From: JBBDYH01 sp040901795
Lineage (GTDB): Bacteria > Planctomycetota > Planctomycetia > Pirellulales > JALHPA01
Direction: 5' to 3'
Assembly (NCBI GenBank): GCA_040901795.1
Contig: JBBDYH010000097.1
Location: 1-21,543, forward strand
DNA: 21,543 nt
The notes under the pieces are model-generated. The model did no database searches. It was not told where the DNA came from and saw nothing but the letters and a program-made list of their open reading frames with translations. Positions 6,888-13,631 of the stretch are shown here, piece after piece. Position numbers and translations under genes: made by a program. How positions within the stretch are numbered: position 1 is the first letter of the stretch; each line of letters opens with the position of its first letter.

Positions 6888-7562
6888 ATGACAAGTAGCG
6901 CATGGAGACGGAAGTATTTTGCAACTACACGGGGGCAAATCGTCCAGCTCTTGTGCAACGGTTCCCACACCGTGATGGAGCTGGCTGGACAATTGGCGAC
7001 TTCCGAAAACGCAGTCCGGTCCCATTTGGCGGCGCTGGAAGCGGAAGGCTATGTACGGATGAGCGGGAAGCGGGCCGGTACTCGCAAGCCGCATTTTTCG
7101 TACGAACTCACACCGAAGGCTCACGATCTATTTGCAAACGCTTACGAGCCGGTGCTTGTCGAACTATTGGAAGTGCTCGCGCTGACCTGTTCGGATCAGA
7201 AGCTAACCGCGCTGGCGTTGGATGTGGGCCGCCGATTCGTTCATACCCTTCTGTCAAGCTTGAAGCGCCACAAGACGGCGTCTCGTCTGAAGACGGTCAT
7301 CTCCAAGTCCTGTGACGCCGGGATACCGCTTAACGTGGTTCAGCACAACGGCGAAATCATTATCCGTGGCTGTAGCTGCCCGCTCACGTCAGTGGTAAAG
7401 CGGAGGCCGGCCTTGTGTGATGTAGTGGCGCGACTGTTGGCAGAGGTTCTGGAACAGCCGGTCACGCAGCAATGCGACCACGGTGTCGTGCCACGCTGCG
7501 AATTCAGAACGGAGCGCCCAAGCGGTTTCCGGCTGACCAATACAGGAAGTGCAAACGGCTAA
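6888..7562 (+). CDS. SufR-like HTH regulator with cysteine-rich C-terminus
   Basis: The protein has 224 residues. Residues about 14-60 form a winged helix (TTRGQIVQLLC, then ENAVRSHLAALEAEGYV, then a wing rich in K/R around 61-68). The C-terminal half carries cysteines at 162, 164, 177, 196 and 204, in GCSCPL, PALCDVV, TQQCDHG and PRCEF. The pattern N/C-C-P-x-C with a final C-x-F, and the 12-residue gap between Cys164 and Cys177, resemble the Fe-S-sensing repressor SufR. An Fe-S or redox sensor is therefore likely but not proven. The gene is divergent from the DoxX/GH15 operon and probably controls it. ATG 6888 gives the shortest leader that keeps the whole HTH; no strong ribosome site is seen. 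Confidence 0.8.
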   Translation: MTSSAWRRKYFATTRGQIVQLLCNGSHTVMELAGQLATSENAVRSHLAALEAEGYVRMSGKRAGTRKPHFSYELTPKAHDLFANAYEPVLVELLEVLALTCSDQKLTALALDVGRRFVHTLLSSLKRHKTASRLKTVISKSCDAGIPLNVVQHNGEIIIRGCSCPLTSVVKRRPALCDVVARLLAEVLEQPVTQQCDHGVVPRCEFRTERPSGFRLTNTGSANG

Positions 7563-7567
7563 GGCCG

Positions 7568-7582
7568 GTTCGCAATGCTGAG
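7568..7582 (+). repeat. 15-nt partial match to the tRNA attachment core
   Basis: GTTCGCAATGCTGAG equals positions 8-22 of the tRNA; the match to the 42-bp core starts exactly at the core's first base (7569). It begins six bases after the regulator stop codon. It may be a decayed third attachment site. Alternatively it is part of a local dyad, because GGCCGGTTC (7563-7571) is complementary to GAACCGGCC (7689-7697). Confidence 0.4.
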
Positions 7583-7618
7583 CGGTTCAACGTCCGAGAT
7601 CGAAGGCCCGCAAGTAGT

Positions 7619-7655
7619 CCGGCGATCCCTTTGGGGATCGCCGGGCGTTTTCTTT
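7619..7655 (+). terminator. Rho-independent terminator after the SufR-like regulator
   Basis: CCGGCGATCCC (7619-7629) pairs perfectly with GGGATCGCCGG (7634-7644) around a four-base loop, followed by GCGTTTTCTTT. An 11-bp GC-rich stem with a T-rich tail is a strong intrinsic terminator. It lies 57 bp after the regulator stop. Confidence 0.85.
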
Positions 7656-7708
7656 AGACGGTCAGTGTGGTGCGTAACGCGTCATGCTGAACCGGCCATG
7701 CATACAAG

Positions 7709-7750
7709 CTAAAGCTTGAACTTCAACGGCTAAAACTTGAACTCGAACGG
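7709..7750 (+). repeat. Two tandem 21-bp imperfect repeats
   Basis: The units 7709-7729 and 7730-7750 abut and differ at only a few bases; both contain the core CTTGAACT and end in AACGG. They fill the gap between the terminator and the SOD stop codon. The function is unknown. Confidence 0.6.
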
Positions 7751-7754
7751 GGCG

Positions 7755-8414
7755 CTAAGACTTCGTCTTCTTAGTCCCAGCGCCGGTGGGCGTTGTGGTC
7801 GTCGACCCGGCGGATTTCTCGGTCGCGACACCGATCACCCCTACTGCCACGCGGCCGCCGGCGTCGCCCGTCGGCTGCGTCTTCAGGTCGTCCTCCTTGG
7901 CATGGACAACTAAACCTCGACCAAGGATGAAGTGAACTTGCAGCCCCTTGACCGTCATCTTGATCATCGCGTTGCCGCTCTGGTCCGCGGTGATGTTGCC
8001 CAAGTCGCCGACATGCCGCTTGGCATCATCGAGGCCGCCGTGCGGATGCCCTTCAGGGTTGTAATGTCCGCCCGCCGACGTCCCGTCGTCCGATCGCAAA
8101 TCGCCAAACTCGTGGATGTGGAACCCATGCTTGCCGGGTGTCAGGCCGCGCACTTCGCCGATGATCTGGGTGCTGCCACCTCGTTGCGTGAACATGACGG
8201 TGCCTTGGACCTCCTGGTCCTTGGTCGGCATCAGCACGCAGACGGCGTTTTGCGGCAAGGGATGGTGGGCGTGATCGTGATCATGAGCATGGTCGGTGGT
8301 CTTTTTTGTGGTGGTCTTGGGAGTCTGTTTCTTTGGCTGCGGCTGCTGCGCATTCAAGCTGCAGACACCCAACAGCACCATGCCGGCCAACAAAGTCGAA
8401 AGCGTCGTTTTCAT
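7755..8414 (-). CDS. Exported Cu/Zn superoxide dismutase lacking the conserved disulfide
   Basis: This enzyme of 219 residues would convert superoxide to oxygen and hydrogen peroxide outside the cytoplasm. A signal peptide spans about 1-22. A linker rich in K/T and His (DHAHDHDHAHH at 41-51) precedes the SOD fold. Copper ligands are His99 and His101 (GFHIHEFGD), bridging His117 (GGHYNP) and His171 (VVHAKEDD). Zinc ligands are His117, His125, His134 and Asp137. The guiding Arg188 (GGRVAVGVIG) is present. Both cysteines of the usual intrasubunit disulfide are missing: GCTSAG is GTSAG here, and ACGVIG is AVGVIG. ATG 8414 is chosen because GGGAG lies eight bases upstream and a proper signal peptide begins there. 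The tail is rich in Thr, Gly and Lys. Confidence 0.92.
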   Translation of the reverse strand: MKTTLSTLLAGMVLLGVCSLNAQQPQPKKQTPKTTTKKTTDHAHDHDHAHHPLPQNAVCVLMPTKDQEVQGTVMFTQRGGSTQIIGEVRGLTPGKHGFHIHEFGDLRSDDGTSAGGHYNPEGHPHGGLDDAKRHVGDLGNITADQSGNAMIKMTVKGLQVHFILGRGLVVHAKEDDLKTQPTGDAGGRVAVGVIGVATEKSAGSTTTTPTGAGTKKTKS

Positions 8415-8619
8415 CGTGTGATCTCCCAGGAAGGACGGACGGAATACGCCCCACAACTACCGCAACCGCGCAATTGTCAAAGTTTACACCTCTCGCGCTC
8501 GACCACCATCCTAGCGAATGTTCATCGCGGGCCAAGTGCCCGGCCTATTGTGGTCCACTGGGGGCGCGAACATAATCCAGTCGCTTTTTTGACCGCGAGA
8601 CTCTTGGGGAGGACCATCC

Positions 8620-9468
8620 ATGCGCCCCTTTGCCTGTTGCGCCGGCCGATTGGTTGGCATCTTGCTGCTCGTGCTGCCAATCACCCTCGGCGTGGCCGGC
8701 GAAGTGGAGGCCGCCGACCCACCGCAACCGCAGAAAAAGATTCTGCTCGTAGCCAGCCAGCCCGATCATCCGTGGGCCACGCACATGTACGAGCACGAGT
8801 GCAAGCTCCTGGGCAAATGCTTGGAAAACGTGCCCGGAGTGCGAGCCATCACCAGCGTGGGTTGGCCCCGTGACGAAGCACAGCTCGCGGACGTCAAGGC
8901 GATTGTGTTTTACTGCAAACACGCAGGGGATATCTTGCTCGACGAAGCGCGGCGTCGGCAATGCGAACGATTGCTCCGCGGGGGCGCTGGCTTGACAGCC
9001 ATCCACTGGTCCACTGGCGCCGACGTGAAATACGGACCGGCGTATCTCGATGTGCTCGGCGGCTGGTTCAACCGCGCCCACTCCGGCCTGAGCACCGGCG
9101 AGGCCTGGCTCACCAAGGCCAACCCCAAGCACCCGATTTGCAACGGCTGGCAGGAATGGAAGATCCGCGATGAGTTTTACCTGAATTTGCGATTCCACAA
9201 GGACGCCAAACCGCTGTTGACGGTGAAGGTCGATGGCATGGATCAGGTCGTAGGCTGGACGCTCGAGCGGGGCGATTCAAACGGCGGGCGATCCTTCGGC
9301 ACCACGCTGGGCCATTTTCACGACAACTTCGCGCGCGATGACTTTCGCCGGCTGGTGGTCAACGGCATTCTTTGGACGGCACACGAAGAAGTGCCCGAGG
9401 AGGGCGCGAACGTCAACGTAGACGAGCAGTACGTTAAGCTTCCGCCGCGGCCAGCAGAGACCAAGTGA
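8620..9468 (+). CDS. Secreted ThuA-like protein
   Basis: The protein has 282 residues with an N-terminal signal sequence (hydrophobic core about 11-26, cleavage near VEAAD). Residues about 40-250 form a ThuA-like domain of the class I glutamine amidotransferase-like fold: KKILLVASQPDHPW, then AIVFYCKHAG, GLTAIHWSTGA, DEFY, GGRSFGTTLGHFHDNF and NGILWTAHE. In planctomycetes such proteins are common and are presumed to act in sugar or glycoside metabolism, but the activity is largely unproven. GGGGAGG a few bases before ATG 8620 supports the start. It lies 95 bp before the UPF0261 gene on the same strand, with a hairpin in between, so co-transcription is possible. Confidence 0.88.
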   Translation: MRPFACCAGRLVGILLLVLPITLGVAGEVEAADPPQPQKKILLVASQPDHPWATHMYEHECKLLGKCLENVPGVRAITSVGWPRDEAQLADVKAIVFYCKHAGDILLDEARRRQCERLLRGGAGLTAIHWSTGADVKYGPAYLDVLGGWFNRAHSGLSTGEAWLTKANPKHPICNGWQEWKIRDEFYLNLRFHKDAKPLLTVKVDGMDQVVGWTLERGDSNGGRSFGTTLGHFHDNFARDDFRRLVVNGILWTAHEEVPEEGANVNVDEQYVKLPPRPAETK

Positions 9469-9487
9469 GACAAGGAGACGGTTTAGC

Positions 9488-9506
9488 AGTCGGCGGTACG
9501 CCGACT
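9488..9506. repeat. Palindromic hairpin between the ThuA-like and UPF0261 genes
   Basis: AGTCGGCG (9488-9495) and CGCCGACT (9499-9506) are perfect complements around GTA. No T-run follows, so it is more like a REP-type or processing hairpin than a terminator. Confidence 0.6.
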
Positions 9507-9563
9507 TAAGGCGAGACAAGTAGAGGGGAAACCAGGAGCGAGGGGTGACGGGATCTACGTTGC

Positions 9564-10805
9564 ATGTCGCGCCAGTCGAAAACCATCGCCATTCTCGCCA
9601 CGCTCGACACGAAGGGCGCCGAGGCCGCGTTTCTCGCTGAGCAGATTGTGGCGCGAGATCATCGTCCGTTAACGATTGACGTTGGCACGACAGCAGCCGC
9701 GACAAGCACCGCCGATGTGCCACGTGCCGACTTGCTAAAGAACATGGACGCGGCACTTGTCCAGCAGGCCAATAGCAGCGACCGCGGCGCTGCGGTCGCC
9801 GCAATGGGTGAAGCGGCGGCGCACGCACTGGTTGAGCTCCATGCCGCCGGAAAAGTCAACGCGGTCATTGCCATCGGCGGTTCGGGGGGCACCTCCCTTG
9901 CCTGCCGCGCGATGCGAGCCCTTCCGCTGGGTGTACCTAAGGTAATGGTCTCGACCGTCGCTTCCGGCGATGTTTCTGGGTTTGTCGGCCCCAAGGACAT
10001 CGTGATGATGCCCGCCATCGTTGATCTCGCGGGTTTGAACCGCATCAGCCGCGGCGTGCTTTCTCGCGCCGCGGGTGCGGCCTGTGGTATGGCCGAATCG
10101 GAGCCGCCGGAGAATGGCGAAGATCGGCCGATCATCGTGGCGTCGATGTTTGGCAATACGACGCCCTGCGTCGAGGGGGCCAGGCGCATTCTCGAAGACG
10201 CGGGTTACGAGGTGCTCGTCTTCCACGCCACAGGAAGCGGCGGGCGTACGATGGAAGAGCTGATCGGCGCGGGCCTGGTCGCGGGGGTGCTCGACATCAC
10301 CACGACCGAATGGGCCGACGAGCTCTGCGGCGGTGTGATGTCGGCCGGACCAACGCGACTTGAGGCGGCAGCGCGCCGCGGTGTGCCGGCGGTGGTAGCG
10401 CCCGGCTGTCTCGACATGGTCAACTTCTGGGCGCCGGAGACGGTGCCCGAGCGCTACCGCAGCCGAACCTTCTACCAGCACAATCCCAACGTAACGCTCA
10501 TGCGCACGGATGTCGCGGAAAACCTGCGGCTAGGCGAGATCCTCGCCGAAAAGCTCAATTCGAGCCAGGGGCCGCTGACCGTTCTGTTACCGCTCCAGGG
10601 AATGAGTATGATCGGCAAACCCGATGGCCCTTTTCACTCGCCCGCAGCGGATCAGGCTCTATTCACGTCGCTCAAAGAACGTCTGGGCGAGGGAATTGAG
10701 GTGCTTGAGCTCGATGCGAACATCAACGACGCGGCGTTCGCCGAGCGCTGTGCCCGCGCGCTCCTGAAGAACATTAACAAGCGCAACGTCGTTCAGGCTG
10801 GCTGA
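9564..10805 (+). CDS. UPF0261 / Tm-1-like ATP-binding domain protein
   Basis: The protein has 413 residues, the usual length of the UPF0261 family. It begins with KTIAILATLDTKG (6-18), the family hallmark. Further conserved stretches are AIGGSGGTSLA (103-113), MVSTVASGDVSGFVGPKDI (128-146) and MMPAIVDLAGLNRIS, then a second half with MFGNTTPCV, FHATGSGGRTMEE, CLDMVNFW and LPLQGMSMIGKPDGPFH. In plants this domain is the N-terminal half of the tobamovirus-resistance protein Tm-1 and binds ATP; its bacterial role is not established. Downstream, after an antisense gene, lies the TIM-barrel protein equivalent to the C-terminal half of Tm-1. Its stop overlaps the convergent PEP-CTERM remnant by 13 bp. 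No strong ribosome site is seen. Confidence 0.92.
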   Translation: MSRQSKTIAILATLDTKGAEAAFLAEQIVARDHRPLTIDVGTTAAATSTADVPRADLLKNMDAALVQQANSSDRGAAVAAMGEAAAHALVELHAAGKVNAVIAIGGSGGTSLACRAMRALPLGVPKVMVSTVASGDVSGFVGPKDIVMMPAIVDLAGLNRISRGVLSRAAGAACGMAESEPPENGEDRPIIVASMFGNTTPCVEGARRILEDAGYEVLVFHATGSGGRTMEELIGAGLVAGVLDITTTEWADELCGGVMSAGPTRLEAAARRGVPAVVAPGCLDMVNFWAPETVPERYRSRTFYQHNPNVTLMRTDVAENLRLGEILAEKLNSSQGPLTVLLPLQGMSMIGKPDGPFHSPAADQALFTSLKERLGEGIEVLELDANINDAAFAERCARALLKNINKRNVVQAG

Positions 10806-11346
10806 TCCATGTTTGGCCGACGTTTGCTCCGCAGCGTGGCACTGCTCGCCGCGAGCAGTGCCACGAATAGTAGAATCAACGACGACGGCTCCGGAATGAA
10901 CCGCACGTCGTCGATCCGCACCTCCGAATCAACCAGCGCGACCGGAAATCCGCCTGCGACAATTTCGAACGTAATCGTGTCGACCGTATCGCGCAAGTCC
11001 AGCGGGATGGGCAGCGTGCGCGTCGTAAAAAACCTCTCGACGGTGGCGAGGTTGTAGTCGTTGAGCACGGTATCGCCGATTCGCCGTCGCCGGGAATGTC
11101 GTAATCCAGCAGCCAGCCGCCTGTTCGCTGATGAATCGCATCGGCCAACGAGCGAAGCGCATCGCCGCCGGTGTTGCTTAATTGAAAACCATGGGTGATG
11201 ATCGTTGCGCCGGTAATGGTCTGATTGCGAAGCAGCGTCGTGGCATCTTCGATGCTCAGCGTTTGAGCCTCAGCCGCGAGCGTGACCGAGAGCACGGCCA
11301 GCATGTACAACAGAGCCATCCGGCTGTGGCGACCGTGATAAACCAT
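10793..11346 (-). pseudogene. Frameshifted PEP-CTERM protein gene (probable remnant)
   Basis: The frame from 11346 gives a signal peptide (ALLYMLAVLSVTLAAEAQ) and a segment with ATIITHGFQ and WLLDYDIPGDGE, reminiscent of the start of an alpha/beta-hydrolase domain. About 90 codons in, the reading changes frame: between about 11092 and 11075 the sense continues in another frame as GDTVLNDYNLATVERFF and ends with IPEPSS, one helix and RSKRR, a full PEP-CTERM tail. The whole span is not a multiple of three, consistent with a one-base indel. The hydrolase start joined so soon to the tail also suggests an internal deletion. A sequencing error is possible for the frameshift. It is antisense between the two Tm-1-like genes. 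Confidence 0.7.
10835..10865. repeat. Perfect 31-nt palindrome
   Basis: CGTGGCACTGCTCGC (10835-10849) and GCGAGCAGTGCCACG (10851-10865) are 15-bp perfect complements around one base. It lies 30 bp after the UPF0261 stop and inside the part of the antisense PEP-CTERM remnant that codes for the membrane helix (VALLAASSATL). It lacks a T-run. It may end transcription of UPF0261 or be a recombination hotspot. Confidence 0.75.
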
Positions 11347-11408
11347 CGTTCGGCCTGCTTTCTCGGAGGATGCCGCGAGGGTGGCCACGATTGTACCTGA
11401 GGAAGTCA

Positions 11409-12239
11409 ATGAAAACACTTTCACGCCAGGACATTCTGCAGCGTCTCCGCGAAAAGATTGCGCGCGGCGAGCCGATCATCGGCGGCGGCGCCGGCACAGG
11501 CATCAGCGCCAAGTGCGAAGCGGCGGCGGGCATCGATCTGATCGTGATCTACAACTCCGGCCGCTTCCGCATGGCCGGTCACGGCTCGCTCGCCGGCATG
11601 ATGCCGTATGGCGATGCTAACGCGATCGTGCTCGACATGGCCCGCGAAGTTCTGCCGGTAGTCCGCAACACGCCTGTGTTGGCTGGCGTTTGCGGCACCG
11701 ACCCGATGCGGCTGATGGACCGTTTTCTGCAGCAGATTCGCGACACCGGCTTTGCGGGCGTGCAGAACTTTCCCACCGTGGGCCTGGTCGATGGAGTTTT
11801 CCGCCAGAACCTCGAAGAAACCGGCATGGGCTACGATCGCGAGGTCGAGATGATACGCCTGGCACATCAACTCGATCTGCTCACGACGCCGTATGTGTTT
11901 AATCCCGGCGAAGCGGTGCGAATGGCCGAGGCGGGCGCAGACATGCTTGTGGCGCATATGGGATTGACGACCTCAGGCTCGATCGGAGCGAAGACTTCGA
12001 AGTCACTGGAACAATGCGTGGGTGAGATCACCGCCATCGTCGAGGCGGCGCGGCGCGTTCGCGAGGATCTCTTGTTCCTCTGCCACGGCGGACCGATCGC
12101 CGGGCCCGATGACGCGGCGTTTATGCTGGCACGCTGCCCGCAAATCCACGGCTTCTACGGCGCCAGCTCGATGGAGCGGTTGCCGACCGAGCGGGCGATC
12201 AAGGAGCAGACGGAGCGATTTTTGCGCATTCGGCGGTGA
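11409..12239 (+). CDS. PEP-hydrolase-type TIM-barrel protein (Tm-1 C-terminal domain family)
   Basis: The protein has 276 residues and appears to be a full TIM barrel of the phosphoenolpyruvate hydrolase-like family. Landmarks are PIIGGGAGTGISAKCEAAAG (22-41), IVIYNSGRFRMAGHGSLAG, GVQNFPTVGLVDGVFRQNLE, GMGYDREVEMI, MLVAHMGLTTSGSIG, LCHGGPIAGPDD and FYGASSMERLPTE near the end. The family is named from a phosphoenolpyruvate hydrolase homologue, but the reaction here is unproven. ATG 11409 follows TGAGGAAG (11398-11405); an in-frame ATG at 11370 lacks such a site. Together with the UPF0261 gene it makes up the two domains that are fused in plant and some fungal Tm-1 proteins, suggesting they act in one complex or pathway. 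Confidence 0.9.
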   Translation: MKTLSRQDILQRLREKIARGEPIIGGGAGTGISAKCEAAAGIDLIVIYNSGRFRMAGHGSLAGMMPYGDANAIVLDMAREVLPVVRNTPVLAGVCGTDPMRLMDRFLQQIRDTGFAGVQNFPTVGLVDGVFRQNLEETGMGYDREVEMIRLAHQLDLLTTPYVFNPGEAVRMAEAGADMLVAHMGLTTSGSIGAKTSKSLEQCVGEITAIVEAARRVREDLLFLCHGGPIAGPDDAAFMLARCPQIHGFYGASSMERLPTERAIKEQTERFLRIRR

Positions 12240-12268
12240 GAATCGTTCGACACCAGCGAGCGCCGCGA

Positions 12269-13030
12269 TTACTCGGTAACGCCTCGCCACTCCAGCACGA
12301 CAAGCACGGGATCATGATCCGATGCCACCGGCTCAGGAATGACCTTCGCCTCGATGACTCGCCACGGATCGCCCGGCCGGACCAAGACGTAATCGATCTT
12401 ATTGCGCTTGGGCATCGTGTCGGTCCACTGATTGCCGAACTCACGCATCGGCGGTGTGTCGGTGCGCGCATTGAGATCGCCTGCGAGGATCGAGACCTTC
12501 GTGGAGTCCGGCGGATAAGCCTCGTTGATCTTCTTCGCCTGGGCGATGCGGTCGTCGTTCGACTGGTGACACAGATGCGTGCCGATGAAGTTCAGCTCCG
12601 GCAGGCCGTCGCGGGCAGCCAACGTGACGGCGATCGCCGCCCGCGGCTCGCGTCCGGGACCGTGCGGTAATGCATGCACCTGCACATTCGTCGGCTTGTG
12701 ACGCGAAAGAATCGCCTCGCCGTATTCGCCGCCGGAGTAGTCCATCGCCTTGCCGAACTCGGCGTGCATTCCCGTCAGCTTGCCCAGTTCGGCGGCCTGA
12801 TCCACGCCGCTGGCACGCCGCGTTTTACGATCGACTTCTTGCACGGCAACCACGTCTGGTTCGGCCCCCTTGATAATTTTTGCGAGCCGTTCTAAGTCGA
12901 ACTTGCGATCAGTCCCTTCGCCGTGATGGATGTTGTAGGTAAGTACGCGGAGACGCGGGGCCTCCGCGACAAGCTCATGCGGCGCGAACACGAGAGCGGC
13001 AAACAGCAATAGACGCATGAAACAGGGCAT
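12269..13030 (-). CDS. Secreted endonuclease/exonuclease/phosphatase family protein
   Basis: The protein has 253 residues with a short signal peptide (RLLLFAALVFAPHELVAEA). The metal-dependent EEP fold is clear: TYNIHHGEG with Asn33, VVAVQEVD with Glu65, GTHLCH with His152, GDLNA with Asp185 and Asn187, KIDYVL, and SDHDPVLV with the catalytic Asp238-His239. Members cleave phosphodiester or phosphomonoester bonds in nucleic acids, phospholipids or inositol phosphates. Which one applies cannot be read here. ATG 13030 has AGGAAAG about eight bases upstream; an ATG 12 bases further in is also possible. It is 23 bp downstream of the toxin gene on the same strand and convergent with the TIM-barrel gene. 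Confidence 0.9.
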   Translation of the reverse strand: MPCFMRLLLFAALVFAPHELVAEAPRLRVLTYNIHHGEGTDRKFDLERLAKIIKGAEPDVVAVQEVDRKTRRASGVDQAAELGKLTGMHAEFGKAMDYSGGEYGEAILSRHKPTNVQVHALPHGPGREPRAAIAVTLAARDGLPELNFIGTHLCHQSNDDRIAQAKKINEAYPPDSTKVSILAGDLNARTDTPPMREFGNQWTDTMPKRNKIDYVLVRPGDPWRVIEAKVIPEPVASDHDPVLVVLEWRGVTE

Positions 13031-13053
13031 AGTTGTCAATCTTTCCTTGATGA

Positions 13054-13314
13054 TCACTCTTGTCGGAAACGCCACAGATCTACGACGCGCACCAACCGGT
13101 CTGGTATCGAGACATGAAACGTCACTGCCAATGGCGTGGCGAAGAAAACTCGCGTACCAAGCTCGCGCGATTCGCCAGCGTTCAATGGATCAGCGCGCAG
13201 TTGAATGTCAATTTCGCGCGCAGCGATTGTGACCTCAGCACGGTCGCGCGCGGCATTCCAGACGCGTGCAAGTTCGGCCTCCGCTTGCGGCGTCCATGAG
13301 ACGGTGTAGCTCAT
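13054..13314 (-). CDS. ParE/RelE-superfamily toxin-like protein
   Basis: The protein has 86 residues, the usual size for the ParE/RelE 'plasmid stabilisation' family. It has the typical start (Y-x-V-x-W-T-P-x-A-E-A-E-L), an alpha-helical hairpin (ARDRAEVTIAAREIDIQL), then the beta sheet with AVTFHVSIPDRLVRVVDLW. Such proteins poison gyrase or cleave ribosome-bound mRNA; which applies is unknown. Its ATG overlaps the TGA of the upstream gene in an ATGA, the coupling usual for antitoxin-toxin pairs. The C-terminus, usually rich in basic or aromatic catalytic residues, is short (WRFRQE). Confidence 0.82.
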   Translation of the reverse strand: MSYTVSWTPQAEAELARVWNAARDRAEVTIAAREIDIQLRADPLNAGESRELGTRVFFATPLAVTFHVSIPDRLVRVVDLWRFRQE

Positions 13315-13547
13315 GCTTGAGCTTCCAAGTCGCGCAGAATATCTTCCAATGGGCGGCCGCCCTTTTCGCGGAGTCGCGCCTGTAACGCCTCTTCACTCAA
13401 TCCGGAGTCGAGCAAACGGTAAATGGCTCGATCGCCGGCGCTAATGAAGAAACCCAAGAAGCGGCCTTCCCGGTCACAAACCTCGACAGGTCCCTCGGCC
13501 TTTTCACAAGCTTCACGCATCGAATCCTCAATAACTACTCGATTCAT
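13311..13547 (-). CDS. Probable antitoxin partner
   Basis: The protein has 78 residues. I start it at ATG 13547, with GGAGAA upstream; the frame is open further but without a ribosome site. The first 40 residues (MNRVVIEDSMREACEKAE, then GPVEVCDREGRFLGFF) could form a small beta-rich fold; the end is a charged helix (LSEEALQARLREKGGRPLEDI), as expected of the toxin-binding part of an antitoxin. It directly precedes and overlaps the ParE/RelE-like gene. I cannot place it in a named antitoxin family; the role is inferred from position and size. Confidence 0.75.
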   Translation of the reverse strand: MNRVVIEDSMREACEKAEGPVEVCDREGRFLGFFISAGDRAIYRLLDSGLSEEALQARLREKGGRPLEDILRDLEAQA

Positions 13548-13631
13548 GGCGGTTCTCCAGGTTCCTACATGCCTCTGCCCAATTATAACCGTTTTCAAAA
13601 GGGATACCTGCCGCAAGGTCCGGGATCAATA

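Noticed and set aside
8415..8619. TTGACA (minus strand, near 8477) as the SOD promoter
   Set aside because: No -10 element at proper spacing could be found, so it is not listed as a promoter.
7932..8873. 313-aa open frame on the + strand
   Set aside because: It is antisense to the SOD gene and runs out of frame into the ThuA-like gene; no domain is seen.
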